The notes below the pieces were generated by a model, which saw only the letters and a program-made list of their open reading frames with translations, ran no database searches and was not told the DNA's origin. Of a stretch of DNA of 64,000 nt, positions 44,185 through 55,136 are shown piece after piece. A program made the position numbers and the translations under genes. Numbering within the stretch: position 1 is the first letter of the stretch; every line of letters begins with the position of its first letter. The stretch lies in the NCBI RefSeq assembly GCF_946479415.1, contig NZ_CAMLFY010000003.1, positions 47,759-111,758 on the forward strand, given 5' to 3'. The DNA comes from an uncultured Shinella sp. Its GTDB lineage: Bacteria; Pseudomonadota; Alphaproteobacteria; Rhizobiales; Rhizobiaceae.

Positions 44185-46992
44185 TCACTGCCCCAGCCGC
44201 TCGAGGAGGGCGGGCACGTGGACCTGGTCCGCCTTGTAGTTGCCGGTCAGCATGTACATCATGATGTTGACGCCCGAGCGGAAGGCGTGTTCGCGCTGCA
44301 CCTCGTCCGGCGGCACGGTCGGCAGCAGCGCCATGCCATTGGCATCGACGGCCCAGGCCCCGGCAAAATCATTACCGGTGATCATGATCGGCGAGACGCC
44401 GTCGCCCGCGCGGGCCGGGCGGGACGGGTCTTCCTTGCGGTCGAGTTCGGCCTCCACCCAGAGCGGGCTTCCGGCGTAGCGTCCCGGGAAATTGGCGAGC
44501 AGATAGAAGGCCTTGGTCAGGACGTGATCGGCCGGGACGGGCTCCAGCGGCGGAATGTCGAGATTGGCGAGGATCGCCTGCAGCCGCTCGGTGTTGGGGC
44601 TCGTCGCATTGCCGTCGAGCGAGATGAACTGGTCGCGCGTGTCGAACAGCACGGTGCCGCCATTGCGCATATAGGCGTCGATGCGGCTGATCGCGGCGCT
44701 GGAGGGCATTTCCGCGCTGGCGCTCACCGGCCAGTAGATGATCGGGTAGAGCGACAGCTCGTCCTTGGAAATATCGACGCCGACGGGTTCGCCGGGCTCC
44801 AGCGTCGTGCGGTAGGTGAGAAATTCGGTGAGACCGGCAAGGCCGCGCTCGGAGATGCGATCGACCTCGCCTTCGCCGGTCACGACATAGGCGAGATGCG
44901 TCGTGTCGAGCTGTGAGAGGATCGTGTCGTCGCCGGGCTTGGCATCGTCCGCGCGGCTTTCGCCAGGCAGGGCGATCAATGCTCCCGCCATCAATGCCAA
45001 CAGCACGGCGGCAGCTGCACCGCGCCCCGGCACGCGGCGGGCGGCAGCGGCGAAGGCGCCACCCATTAGGAGCACGATGGCGCAGTCCGCCAGCAACAGC
45101 AGGGCGGCGAGCGTGAAGAGATGCGGTTTCAGCGACCAGGTCTCCTTGCCGGCGAGCGGCTCGCGCAGCACGCCGGAACCTTCGGCGACAGCGAGCGGGC
45201 GGATTTCATGGCCGGCCGGGAAGAGGTTGTGCGCGACATAGCCGTCCTCGGTGCCGTAGAGGCCGGGCGGGTTGTCGAAGGTGGCGATGGCCTTGGCGCC
45301 ATCGCTGGCGGCCAGCGGCTTGGCCTCGCCGGTGGCGGCGGCCAGCGTGCCGTTGGCAGTCATCAGGCGATAGGGCGGCAGGCGCTGTGCTTCGCCCCCC
45401 TTGGAAGACACACCGCCGCCGCGCGATAGCTGTACGGTGCGGCGAAGCATCTCGACGAAATCGCCCGACAGCGGCAGGTTCGACCAGCCGGTTTCCGCGC
45501 TGATGTGGAAGAGCACGATGCGGCCGGAGCCGAGCGGGCCTGTCGTCACCAGCGGCGTGCCGTCGGCAAGGCTCGCCCAGGTGCGTTCGGCGAGATCCGG
45601 CGTCGGCTCGGCCAGAACCTGACGCTTGATCAGGATATTGTCGGGCGCGCGCATGTCGAAGAACGGGCTGTTGGCCGGATAGGCGGACAGCGGCTGCGGC
45701 TCGGACCAGGAGAGCGCACCGCCAAGTGCGCGCTCGCCCTTGCGCAGCAGCACCGGCACGAGCGGATCGTCGGCAGGGGCGGCGGCGAGGCGCGGGCCGG
45801 CAAAGCGAATCAGCATGCCGCCTTTCTCCACCCAGCGCTTCACCTCGGCCTGCACATCCTCCGGCAGGCGGCCGATATCGGCCATGATCAGCACGGAGGG
45901 GTTTTGTTCGATGAGTTCCGGCACGGCGACGGAGAGGTCGGCGACGCTGGGCTCGATCAGGTCGGCATAGGGCGCTAGCGCCCGGTTGATGTAGTGCAGC
46001 GGCGAGAGCAGCGGCTGGCTGGCATCCACCACCTCGCCGGACAGGAAGGCGACGCGGCGGCGGCGGAAACCATCGTCGAGCAGATAGGTGCCGCCGGCAT
46101 TGGCGAGACCGTCGACGGTCAAGCGGGCGAAATCGTTGCGCAGTTCGAAGGGTGCGGTGATCGTGCCGGTCGTGGTGGTCGCGCCGGCGGCGAATTCGGC
46201 GGTGCCGGTCGCGATCGGCCGGCCGCGGGAATCATGCGCGGTCAGCGGCAGGCTGCGCGGCCCGCGGCCATCGAGGCGGGTGAGGGTGACGGAAAGGGCA
46301 TCGGCGCCGTTGTTGGCGGCGGTGATCGCCACGGCGGACGCGCCGTCGCTCTCGATCAGGCGGAACTCGGCGGGCGACAATGCCTTGAGCGCGGCGACCG
46401 TCTCGTCGGTTTCGCCGCTTGCCATGCCGTCGCTGATGAAGGCGATGGTGCCGGGGGCGGTGCCGTCGAGTGCGGTGCGCAGCGACGCGAGGGCGGCGGT
46501 GCGATCGGCCGGCAGCGGGCGCGGTTCGGCGGCGGCCAGCCGATTGCGGGCGGTGATGGCATCGACGGGCACGGCGTCGTGCTGGCGGTCGGCGGTGAGG
46601 ACCAGCGCAATCGGCACATCGCGGCTTTCGGCATCGTCGATCAGCGCGTTGGCGGTCTCGACGCGGCGCGGCCAGTCGGTGGCCGACGCCCAGCTGTTGT
46701 CGACGACGAGGACGAGCGGGCCGCTGGAGGCCAGCGTGTTGGTGCGCGGATTGAACACCGGATCGGCGATGGCGAAGATGACGGCGGCGGCCATCAGCAT
46801 GCGCAGCAGAGTCAACCACCAGGGGCTTTGCGCCGGCGTCTCCTCGCGCTTCAGGATGGAGGCGAGGATGGCGAAGGGCGGGAAGACTTCCGTGAGCGGC
46901 TTCGGCGGTGTCAGGCGCAGCAGCCACCAGATGACGGGCAGCAGCACCAGCGTCGTCAGCACGGCGGGAAAGGCGAAGGCAAAGGCGCTCAT
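44185..46992 (-). CDS. BatA-type / DUF4159 membrane protein
   Basis: A 935-residue protein. The N-terminal BatA domain has two helices and PPKPLTEVFPPFAILASILKREETP; a vWA-like domain follows (PLVLVVDNSWASATDW in place of a full DxSxS site); a helix pair lies near 640-700; the C-terminal DUF4159 domain begins about 725 (YPIIYWPVSASAEMPSSAAISRIDAYMRNGGTVLFDTRDQF). It likely forms a membrane complex worked on by the MoxR ATPase. The start overlaps the DUF58 stop by 4 nt. Confidence 0.87.
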   Translation of the reverse strand: MSAFAFAFPAVLTTLVLLPVIWWLLRLTPPKPLTEVFPPFAILASILKREETPAQSPWWLTLLRMLMAAAVIFAIADPVFNPRTNTLASSGPLVLVVDNSWASATDWPRRVETANALIDDAESRDVPIALVLTADRQHDAVPVDAITARNRLAAAEPRPLPADRTAALASLRTALDGTAPGTIAFISDGMASGETDETVAALKALSPAEFRLIESDGASAVAITAANNGADALSVTLTRLDGRGPRSLPLTAHDSRGRPIATGTAEFAAGATTTTGTITAPFELRNDFARLTVDGLANAGGTYLLDDGFRRRRVAFLSGEVVDASQPLLSPLHYINRALAPYADLIEPSVADLSVAVPELIEQNPSVLIMADIGRLPEDVQAEVKRWVEKGGMLIRFAGPRLAAAPADDPLVPVLLRKGERALGGALSWSEPQPLSAYPANSPFFDMRAPDNILIKRQVLAEPTPDLAERTWASLADGTPLVTTGPLGSGRIVLFHISAETGWSNLPLSGDFVEMLRRTVQLSRGGGVSSKGGEAQRLPPYRLMTANGTLAAATGEAKPLAASDGAKAIATFDNPPGLYGTEDGYVAHNLFPAGHEIRPLAVAEGSGVLREPLAGKETWSLKPHLFTLAALLLLADCAIVLLMGGAFAAAARRVPGRGAAAAVLLALMAGALIALPGESRADDAKPGDDTILSQLDTTHLAYVVTGEGEVDRISERGLAGLTEFLTYRTTLEPGEPVGVDISKDELSLYPIIYWPVSASAEMPSSAAISRIDAYMRNGGTVLFDTRDQFISLDGNATSPNTERLQAILANLDIPPLEPVPADHVLTKAFYLLANFPGRYAGSPLWVEAELDRKEDPSRPARAGDGVSPIMITGNDFAGAWAVDANGMALLPTVPPDEVQREHAFRSGVNIMMYMLTGNYKADQVHVPALLERLGQ

Positions 46993-47909
46993 CGGCCGGG
47001 GCCCTCCGTTTTCATCGCCGGCATGCCGGAGAGATACATGTGCACGGCGACCAGCGCCTCGGAGGCGAGCCGGTCGGTGCGATGCGGCACAAAACTCCAG
47101 CCGAGATGGCGAAGGTTATCCGCCAGCGTCTCGCGGCGCGCGATATAGGCGCGGGCATAGTCGTCCTTCAGCGTCTCGGCGCGGCCAGCCGTCAGCTTCC
47201 GGCCGCTTTCGGGATCGGTGAATTCAGTGCGGCCGGCATAGGGGAAGGTCTCTTCCGCCGGATCTGCGATCTCCACCACATGGCCGCGCAGGCCGCGGCG
47301 GGCGAGCGGGCCGAGGCGGTTCATGACGTCCTCGACGGGGTCGAGGAAATCGCCGATCAGCACGATATCGCTGTTGCCGCGGATCATGCCGGTTTCCGGC
47401 AGGCCGCCGGTCGTGCCGTTGTGCATCAGCGCGGTGGCGAGCCGCTCGGCGGCATTGCGCGCGGCGATCGGCTCCATGACGCCGGGGCAGCCGATGCGCT
47501 CGCCCGAGCGGGCGAGGATTTCGGCGAGTGCCAACATCAGCACCAGGGCGCGGCTCTCTTTCGAGACGCTGCCGAGCGTCGATTTGTACATCATCGACGG
47601 CGAGAGATCGGCCCAGATCCAGACGGTGTGGGCCGCTTCCCATTCGCGGTCGCGCACATAGGTATGGTCGTCGCGGGCGGAGCGGCGCCAGTCGATGCGC
47701 GAAAGGCTTTCGCCGTCGACATAGGGGCGGAACTGCCAGAAGTTTTCGCCGATGCCGCGCTTGCGGCGGCCATGCCAGCCGGCGATTACGGTGTTGGCGA
47801 GGCGCTGGGCTTCGACCATGCAATCGGGAATGAGGGCCGCACGCGCCTGCGCCCGTGAAAGCACTTCGCGGGTCGGGGTTGGCGCGACGATCTGGCCGAC
47901 GGATGCCAT
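46989..47909 (-). CDS. DUF58 protein
   Basis: A 306-residue DUF58 protein, the normal partner of MoxR ATPases. The hallmark is FRPYVDGESLSRIDWRRSARDDHTYVRDREWE (about 65-97), followed by a vWA-like strand WIWADLSPSMMY. No membrane helix is seen, so it is probably cytoplasmic and bound to the membrane partners. It lies 13 bp after moxR. Confidence 0.92.
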   Translation of the reverse strand: MASVGQIVAPTPTREVLSRAQARAALIPDCMVEAQRLANTVIAGWHGRRKRGIGENFWQFRPYVDGESLSRIDWRRSARDDHTYVRDREWEAAHTVWIWADLSPSMMYKSTLGSVSKESRALVLMLALAEILARSGERIGCPGVMEPIAARNAAERLATALMHNGTTGGLPETGMIRGNSDIVLIGDFLDPVEDVMNRLGPLARRGLRGHVVEIADPAEETFPYAGRTEFTDPESGRKLTAGRAETLKDDYARAYIARRETLADNLRHLGWSFVPHRTDRLASEALVAVHMYLSGMPAMKTEGPGR

Positions 47910-47922
47910 GCGCTTTCCTTAA

Positions 47923-48936
<1,014 letters not shown>

Positions 48937-49117
48937 CTTTATCTCCAGTACCGGTTCCAAACGCACGGCGAATCGTGGCCTTGCCGCGTTCGCCTCCTAC
49001 ATAGAAAGCTTATTAGCTCACCTGTGGCTGACAAGCGGCCACGAAATGACTATCTCGTGAAAAAGGATGTATCCACCTTTTCCTCTCGCGGAGATAGGGT
49101 TGAACCGGGACGGAACA

Positions 49118-49735
49118 ATGGCAACGGGCGAAATTCAAGGCAGCAGCGACGCGGCGGGACTGGCCGCGCTGATATCGCGGGCATCCGCGGAAACCGGCGG
49201 GCGCGGCCTGCCGCCGGTCGAGCGCTGGAACCCGCCGTTCTGCGGCGATATCGACATGGAAATCCGTGCCGATGGCACCTGGTTCTATCTGGGCACGCCG
49301 ATCGGCCGCGCGCCGCTGGTGCGGCTTTTTTCCACGGTGCTGCGCAAGGACGAGGACGGCAAGACCTATCTCGTGACGCCGGTCGAGAAGGTGGGCATCC
49401 GCATCGTCGATGCGCCGTTTCTGGCCGTCGAGATGAATGTCAGCGGAGAAGGGGCGGATCGCAGGCTCACCTTCCGTACGAATGTCGGCGATGTCGTCGA
49501 GGCAGGACAGGACCATCCGCTGCGCTTCGTGATCTCTGGCGAAAACAACGAGTTGAAGCCCTATCTTCTCGTGCGCGGCCGGCTGGAGGCGCTGGTCTCG
49601 CGCGCGGTCATGTATGATCTCGTCGAACTCGGCGAAGTCGTTGAAATCGATCGCGTCGAGATGTTTGCGGTGCGCTCCGGCGGCGTGGTCTTTCCGGTCA
49701 TGCCGGCGGCCGAACTGGATGCGCTGTCGCGATGA
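49118..49735 (+). CDS. DUF1285 protein
   Basis: A 205-residue protein that fits DUF1285 (WNPPFCGDIDMEIRADGTWFYLGTPIGRAPLVRLFSTVL is the family hallmark). Structure-based work on relatives suggests a nucleotide- or ligand-binding beta fold, with no known activity. ATG at 49118 starts the conserved region best. It overlaps the NUDIX gene by 4 nt, forming a three-gene operon with cca. Confidence 0.85.
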   Translation: MATGEIQGSSDAAGLAALISRASAETGGRGLPPVERWNPPFCGDIDMEIRADGTWFYLGTPIGRAPLVRLFSTVLRKDEDGKTYLVTPVEKVGIRIVDAPFLAVEMNVSGEGADRRLTFRTNVGDVVEAGQDHPLRFVISGENNELKPYLLVRGRLEALVSRAVMYDLVELGEVVEIDRVEMFAVRSGGVVFPVMPAAELDALSR

Positions 49736-50364
49736 GCTTTGCCCCCTACAGTGCCGCCGAATTCCGCCGTCGTGCGGTGGAGCAGATGCGGACGCTCGGC
49801 GAGGAGAGCTGGCGCGATCATGGCGACAGCCTGCTCAATCCCGGCGTTATCGAGCATATCGAGGGCATGAAGCTCAGGGATGCGGCGGTGCTGATCCCGG
49901 TCGTGGATGACGGCGACGACGCGCGCGTCATCTTCACCCAACGGACGACGACGCTCAGAAAACACTCCGGCCAGATCGCCTTTCCGGGCGGTGGCGTCGA
50001 TGACGACGACGCGGATGTCGAGACGGCGGCGATGCGCGAGGCGGAGGAGGAGATCAGCCTCGACCGCCGCTTCGTCGAGCCGGTCGGCCGGCTGCCGCAT
50101 TACAAGGCGTTGTCCGGGTTTTCGATTACGCCGGTGCTTGCGGTGGTGCAGCCCGGTTTCGAGCTCATCCCGAACCCGGCGGAGGTCGAGACGGTCTTCG
50201 ATGTGCCGCTCTCCTTCCTGATGGATCCGCGCAATCACGAACGGGGCAGCGGCGTCTGGCTGGGCTCCGAGCGGCACTATTATCGCATGCCCTATGAGGG
50301 GCATAACATCTGGGGCATCACCGCCGGCATCGTGCGGGTGATCTATGAAAGGCTTTATGCATGA
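49732..50364 (+). CDS. NUDIX CoA pyrophosphatase
   Basis: A 210-residue NUDIX enzyme of the CoA-hydrolysing group (NudL/PCD1-like). The UPF0035 motif that marks it is LRKHSGQIAFPGGGVDDDDADVETAAMREAEEEISLDRRFV, which also contains the NUDIX box. It probably splits CoA or its derivatives into 3',5'-ADP and 4'-phosphopantetheine. ATGA overlaps join it to both neighbours. Confidence 0.9.
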   Translation: MSFAPYSAAEFRRRAVEQMRTLGEESWRDHGDSLLNPGVIEHIEGMKLRDAAVLIPVVDDGDDARVIFTQRTTTLRKHSGQIAFPGGGVDDDDADVETAAMREAEEEISLDRRFVEPVGRLPHYKALSGFSITPVLAVVQPGFELIPNPAEVETVFDVPLSFLMDPRNHERGSGVWLGSERHYYRMPYEGHNIWGITAGIVRVIYERLYA

Positions 50365-51620
50365 CGTCTGTTTCGGGTGAGGCGTGGTTTGCCGATCCGG
50401 CGCTCCGTTCCGTGCTGGCGCTGCTCAACAGCGACGGCGGCGAGGGGCGTGTTGCGGGCGGTGCCGTGCGTAACAGCCTGATGGGCCTGCCGGTCGCCGA
50501 TGTGGATATCGCCACGACGCTGAGGCCCGACGTGGTGGTCGAGCGCGCGAAGGCGGCGGGCATCAAGGCGGTGCCGACCGGCATCGAGCACGGCACGGTG
50601 ACGTTGGTCATCGACGGAAAACCCTTCGAGGTGACGACCCTGCGCCGCGACGTATCAACCGACGGCCGCCATGCGGATGTCGCCTTCGGCACGGACTGGC
50701 AGACGGATGCCGAGCGGCGCGACCTCACCATCAACGCGCTTTATGCGACCGCCGATGGCGCGGTCGTCGACCTCGTGAACGGCCTGCCGGATATCGAAAG
50801 CCGCACGGTGCGCTTTATCGGCGATGCGGCGACGCGCATTGCGGAAGACCATCTGCGCATCCTGCGCTTCTTCCGTTTCTTCGCGCTCTATGGCAGCGGC
50901 CGGCCGGATGCCGATGGATTGCGCGCCTGCGCGCGGGCCAAGGGCAGCCTCGGCAAGCTCTCGGCCGAGCGGGTGTGGTCGGAGACGAAGAAGCTGCTCG
51001 CCGCGCCCGATCCGGGTCGCGCGCTACTCTGGATGCGCCAGGCCGGCGTGCTTACGGAAATCCTGCCCGAAACGGAAAAGTGGGGCATCGATGCTATTCC
51101 CGGCCTTATCGAGGCTGAAAAGGGGTTTGGCTGGGCGCCCGATGCGCTGCTGCGGCTTGCCGCCATGGTGCCGGCGGACCGGGAACGGCTGAAGGCCATG
51201 GCCGAACGCCTGCGGCTGTCCAAGGCCGAAACTGCGACGATGGATTATTGGGCATCCGCCCCCGAGATCGCGCCGAAACTCGCCGAAACGGCGTTCGACC
51301 GGCTGCTCTATCGCCACGGCCAGCAAGGGCTCATCATGCGGGTAAAGCTCGCGCTCGCTTCTGCACGCGCGCGTGGGCTCGGCGATCCCGAAGCGCTCTC
51401 CTTCGCCGGCCTTTGCCAGCGGCTGCTCGCGCGGGCACAGAAATGGCAGAAGCCATCCTTCCCGTTGAATGGCGCTGATGTGCTGGCATCCGGCATTCCG
51501 GCCGGGCCGAAGGTCGGTTCGCTTCTCGGCATCATCGAGGATGAATGGGTGGCGGGCAATTTCCATGACGGCCGGGCAAAGCTGCTTGCCCGGCTGGAAG
51601 CCCTTGCCAAAGAGGGCTGA
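50361..51620 (+). CDS. cca: CCA tRNA nucleotidyltransferase
   Basis: A 419-residue class II tRNA nucleotidyltransferase or poly(A) polymerase-like protein that adds or repairs the 3' CCA of tRNA. Seen: RVAGGAVRNSLMGLPVADVDIAT with its metal-binding aspartates, the template-like ERRDLTINALY, and DHLRILRFFRFFALYG. The length is typical of alphaproteobacterial CCA enzymes. It is last in the DUF1285-NUDIX-cca operon. Confidence 0.93.
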   Translation: MTSVSGEAWFADPALRSVLALLNSDGGEGRVAGGAVRNSLMGLPVADVDIATTLRPDVVVERAKAAGIKAVPTGIEHGTVTLVIDGKPFEVTTLRRDVSTDGRHADVAFGTDWQTDAERRDLTINALYATADGAVVDLVNGLPDIESRTVRFIGDAATRIAEDHLRILRFFRFFALYGSGRPDADGLRACARAKGSLGKLSAERVWSETKKLLAAPDPGRALLWMRQAGVLTEILPETEKWGIDAIPGLIEAEKGFGWAPDALLRLAAMVPADRERLKAMAERLRLSKAETATMDYWASAPEIAPKLAETAFDRLLYRHGQQGLIMRVKLALASARARGLGDPEALSFAGLCQRLLARAQKWQKPSFPLNGADVLASGIPAGPKVGSLLGIIEDEWVAGNFHDGRAKLLARLEALAKEG

Positions 51621-51634
51621 TCGTCCCGTCGTCG

Positions 51635-51826
51635 TCAGGCGGCGTCGGCCGCCTTCTCGTCGACGATGCGTTCCTTGATGTGATCGACCATGCTTTCGCG
51701 GATCATGGTTTCGCCGTGGGCCGAGCGCATGTGCTCGACGGCGCGACGCACGACTTCGGCATCGTCGCTGGCCCGCGTATGCCAGTCGCATCCGGGCACG
51801 AGTGAACCGCATTCAAAAAGTCTCAT
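51635..51826 (-). CDS. DUF1059 protein
   Basis: A 63-residue protein of the DUF1059 type: CGSLVPGCDWHTRASDDAEVVRRAVEHMRSAHG with two Cys and two His that could bind a metal, then a short helical end. Function of the family is not known. It faces cca tail to tail, 14 bp apart. Confidence 0.8.
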   Translation of the reverse strand: MRLFECGSLVPGCDWHTRASDDAEVVRRAVEHMRSAHGETMIRESMVDHIKERIVDEKAADAA

Positions 51827-51965
51827 GACCTATCTCCTGTCGTTTCAACGGGATCAATCTAGCAGATAAGCCGGGATCGGCCAAACCGCGACACAGGGCA
51901 GAAACGAAAATCGGGCCTGTGAGTTCCCTCAAGGCCCGTCGACAGTTTCGCATCGGAAAACGCCG

Positions 51966-52217
51966 TCAAGCCGCGTCGTCGTCTTTCGCCCAAGCATCGA
52001 AGCAGGCGGACGACTGGAACTGTTCCGGCTTGGTGTGGTGATCGGCGAGATGGTAGACCGTGCCGCCGGCCAGCTGCCGCTTGGCTTCTTCGACGAAATA
52101 GGCGTGTGGAAGATCCATGCCGCCTTCGGCGCGCATGGTTTCGGCAAAACGGTCGAGAAAATCGGCGGATTGCGGACCGAGGTCCGCGATCGCCGCATCC
52201 TGTGATGTCGGGATCAT
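51966..52217 (-). CDS. Hypothetical protein
   Basis: An 83-residue protein I do not recognise. It is mainly helical and acidic (ADLGPQSADFLDRFAETMRAEGG; YFVEEAKRQLAGGTVYHLADHH) with a single Cys near the end. GGAGG lies six bases upstream of the ATG at 52217. It is downstream of hemF on the same strand with a 92-bp gap. Confidence 0.65.
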   Translation of the reverse strand: MIPTSQDAAIADLGPQSADFLDRFAETMRAEGGMDLPHAYFVEEAKRQLAGGTVYHLADHHTKPEQFQSSACFDAWAKDDDAA

Positions 52218-52309
52218 GACTGCCTCCTCCATGGACTCATGCAAGGTGCATTCTACCACGAAGGGCGTAAAGCCGTCATCACAAGAGCGGGATTGTCATC
52301 GTGGATCTA

Positions 52310-53221
52310 TCAGGGCCAGCGCACCACCGGCGGCAGCGACGAGAGGATGGAATCGACATTGCCGCCCGTCTTCAGGCCGAAGATCGTGCCGCGGTCGTAG
52401 AGCAGGTTGAACTCGACATAGCGGCCGCGGCGCACGAGCTGTTCGTCGCGGTCCTCCTCCGTCCAGCCATTGTTGAAGTTGTTGCGCACGATGCGCGGAT
52501 AGACCATGGCGAAGGCGCGGCCGACATCCTGGGTGAAGGCGAAATCCGCCTCCCAGCCGCCAAGTTCTTCCGAGGAATGCAGCCAGTCATAGAAGATGCC
52601 GCCGGTGCCGCGCGGTTCGTTGCGGTGCTTCAGGAAGAAGTAGTCGTCGCACCACGCCTTGAACTTCTGGTGATCGGCGACCGGATGGCGGTTGCAGGTG
52701 ATTTCCATCGCCTTGTGGAACAGCTGCGTATCGGGATCGTCCATCGTGCGGCGGCGGTCGAGCACCGGCGTCAGGTCCGCACCGCCGCCGAACCAGCGGC
52801 TGGTGGTGACGACCATGCGGGTGTTCATGTGCACGGCCGGCACATTGGGGTTCACGGGATGGGCGATCAGCGAGATGCCGGAGGCCCAGAAGCGCGGGTC
52901 TTCGCTCGCACCGGGAATCTGGCCGCGGAACTCCGGCGAGAACTCGCCATGGACGGTGGAGGTGTGCACGCCGACCTTCTCGAAGACGCGGCCTTCCATC
53001 ATCGACATGCGGCCACCCCCGCCTTCGCCACCATCGCGCTGCCAGTCCTTGGCGACGAAACGGCCGGCGGGCAGATCGGAGAGGGGACCGGCCAGTTCGT
53101 CCTCGAGCGCCTCGAAGCTGGAGCAGATCGCGTCACGCAGGTGCTCGAACCAGGCGCGGGCGGCGTCCTTCTTGTCCTCGATGTCTTCGGGAAGGCCTTT
53201 CGGCAGGTCTGGTCGTTCCAT
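52310..53221 (-). CDS. hemF: Oxygen-dependent coproporphyrinogen III oxidase
   Basis: A 303-residue HemF, which uses O2 to turn coproporphyrinogen III into protoporphyrinogen IX in haem synthesis. Conserved blocks: [60 protein letters not shown] and [33 protein letters not shown] at the end. ATG at 53221 begins the conserved [14 protein letters not shown]; an in-frame TTG 36 nt earlier is less likely. The ribosome site is weak. Confidence 0.96.
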   Translation of the reverse strand: MERPDLPKGLPEDIEDKKDAARAWFEHLRDAICSSFEALEDELAGPLSDLPAGRFVAKDWQRDGGEGGGGRMSMMEGRVFEKVGVHTSTVHGEFSPEFRGQIPGASEDPRFWASGISLIAHPVNPNVPAVHMNTRMVVTTSRWFGGGADLTPVLDRRRTMDDPDTQLFHKAMEITCNRHPVADHQKFKAWCDDYFFLKHRNEPRGTGGIFYDWLHSSEELGGWEADFAFTQDVGRAFAMVYPRIVRNNFNNGWTEEDRDEQLVRRGRYVEFNLLYDRGTIFGLKTGGNVDSILSSLPPVVRWP

Positions 53222-53406
53222 GATGTGTCTCGCTGGGGTGTTTCCCGCTGGCGGCAAGGCCGCCGAATCGCATTTCGGTCACACTCCTTAACTTTGGGCC
53301 ATTTGGCAACAAAAACGGATTTTTGGCTGGGGATGGCCGGACTCGCAAAATGCGCGGCGGCAGCCTATGTTTGCATCGTAGAATGTGCTGGCAAAAGGAA
53401 GCCTGC

Positions 53407-53664
53407 ATGGCGCGTGTTCCAGGACCACCGCCCCTCGACGGGCTCCGCCGCCAGATCGAGCGCCGGCGGCGCGAGAAGCCCGAGCGCGAGGGCCATTTCG
53501 TGCGCGAGACCTTCTGCCTGGAGCGGCAGGCGGCGCGCGACAAGGCGCGCGAATGGTTCGACCATTGGCCGAAGGCCGCCTACTGGACCGAAGTGGAGAG
53601 CTGGCGGATGCTGGATGGCGACCGCATCGAGTTCACCATGCGCCGGCTGCCGAGCGCGGACTGA
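53407..53664 (+). CDS. Small basic hypothetical protein
   Basis: An 85-residue basic protein (LDGLRRQIERRRREKPEREGHFVRETFCLERQAARDKAREWFDHWPKAAYWTEVESW) of unknown role. AAGGAAG lies before the ATG at 53407. It is probably helical throughout its first 60 residues. It ends 4 bp from the convergent tautomerase gene. Confidence 0.72.
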   Translation: MARVPGPPPLDGLRRQIERRRREKPEREGHFVRETFCLERQAARDKAREWFDHWPKAAYWTEVESWRMLDGDRIEFTMRRLPSAD

Positions 53665-53668
53665 CGTT

Positions 53669-54061
53669 TCAGGCCGCAACGCCAATGCGCCGGCTTTCCT
53701 GCGTGCGTCCGTCATAACCCCAGTTTTCCATCGCGATATCGCAGATGACGACATAGGTCACCGGATTGAGCTGCGCGCCAAGCGTTTCCTGGAGAAGCGC
53801 GTAGGCGGCAGCGATGAAACGGTCCTTTTCCTCCGGTGTGTTCGTGCCTTCGCTGATAAGGATTTCAAAGGAGGCGGCGACCGGCAGCCGGCGCGCGCCG
53901 ACGGTCCAGCCGGCGATCGGCGTGTCCTCGACGAAGACGGCGGTTGCTTCCGCGCGCTTGCCGAGGATGGTGACGGCAAGGCGCGTCGCCTCGTCCTGAA
54001 GATGGAGGCGTTCATCGTCGGTAAGGTTGCGGCCGGCAAGGCGGATGTGAAGGAAGGGCAT
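53669..54061 (-). CDS. Tautomerase-superfamily protein
   Basis: A 130-residue member of the 4-oxalocrotonate tautomerase superfamily. The second residue is proline (MPFLHIRLAG), which becomes the catalytic N-terminal amine after Met removal. The double-length form suggests a fused beta-alpha-beta pair. Substrate unknown. It is divergent from a LysR-type regulator across 93 bp, which often means that regulator controls it. Confidence 0.85.
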   Translation of the reverse strand: MPFLHIRLAGRNLTDDERLHLQDEATRLAVTILGKRAEATAVFVEDTPIAGWTVGARRLPVAASFEILISEGTNTPEEKDRFIAAAYALLQETLGAQLNPVTYVVICDIAMENWGYDGRTQESRRIGVAA

Positions 54062-54154
54062 GTTCGTCTCCTGTTGTGTTGACGGGAGAAGCCTATTGCG
54101 GGATTATCGTTTTTAAAATTGAGAAGTATTACCGATATGGTTTTGGAAAACTGA

Positions 54155-55024
54155 ATGGTCTCGCGTAATTTCGATATGGATGTGCTGCGCACCTTCGTCA
54201 CCGGTGTGCGGCTCGGCAGTTTCGCCAAGGCCGCGGAAGCGCTGGGGCGCACGCCGCCGGCCGTCAGCCTGCAACTCAAGAAACTCTCCGAGCTCAGCGG
54301 CCAGACGTTGTTCACCAAGCAGGGCAGGGGCCTGGCGCTTACCGATGCGGGCGAGGCACTGTATGACTATGCCGTGCGCATCCTCGACCTCAACGACGAG
54401 GCGATGATGATGCTCGGCTCCAGTCGATCGCTGGATGGCTGGCTGCGCATCGGCATTCCGCAGGATTTTGCCGAGACCTCTCTGCCGCCGGTCCTCGGGC
54501 GCTTTTCCCGCGCCCATCCGAAATTGCGTGTCGAGGCGCGGGTTGATCGCGGTGCCAAGCTTGTTGCAGCCGTCGAGCGCGGCGATCTCGATATGGCCGT
54601 CACCTGGGGCGGGCAACGGAGTGCCCATTGCCGGCATATCGCCACACACGCCATCGCCTGGATCGCCGCACCCGACTATACGATGCAAGCCGACGCGCCG
54701 GTCCCGCTGATCGCTTTCGATCCGCCCTGTTCTTTCCGGGCCGCTGCCGTCGATGCGCTGACCGCAGCCGGCCGGGAATGGCGGCAGGTTTTTGCCAGTC
54801 CCGGTCTTGCCGGCCTTTGGGCTGCGGTAACGGCAGGGCTCGGCGTGACGATCCGCACGACGACAGGCATGCCGGCGCACCTGGTATCTCTCGATCCGCA
54901 GCGTGCCGGTCTGCCCCCGCTGGGCGATGTCGATCTGATGCTCCACACGGCCGAAGCCGTGCCGGCCGCACCCGTCGCGCGGCTGCGCGATATTCTCACG
55001 GAAATGCTCGTTTTGCCCGTATGA
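54155..55024 (+). CDS. LysR-family transcriptional regulator
   Basis: A 289-residue LTTR: N-terminal winged helix (LRTFVTGVRLGSFAKAAEALGRTPPAVSLQLKKLSELSGQTLFTKQGRGLALTDAG, about 7-62) and a C-terminal effector-binding domain. It probably controls the divergent tautomerase gene from the shared 93-bp gap. The inducer is not predictable. Confidence 0.92.
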   Translation: MVSRNFDMDVLRTFVTGVRLGSFAKAAEALGRTPPAVSLQLKKLSELSGQTLFTKQGRGLALTDAGEALYDYAVRILDLNDEAMMMLGSSRSLDGWLRIGIPQDFAETSLPPVLGRFSRAHPKLRVEARVDRGAKLVAAVERGDLDMAVTWGGQRSAHCRHIATHAIAWIAAPDYTMQADAPVPLIAFDPPCSFRAAAVDALTAAGREWRQVFASPGLAGLWAAVTAGLGVTIRTTTGMPAHLVSLDPQRAGLPPLGDVDLMLHTAEAVPAAPVARLRDILTEMLVLPV

Positions 55025-55136
55025 CGCGAGCGTGATCTGCAACGTCGATTGACGGCGGGCCGTCGCCCCCTTATCTTGCGGCCATCGTCATCAATAGAAA
55101 GGCGCCGTTGCGGTTCTGAAGCACGGCTCACAGTCC

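Noticed and set aside
51929..52198. Arg/Ser/Pro-rich frame overlapping the hypothetical gene at 51966-52217
   Set aside because: The other frame has a strong ribosome site and ordinary composition.
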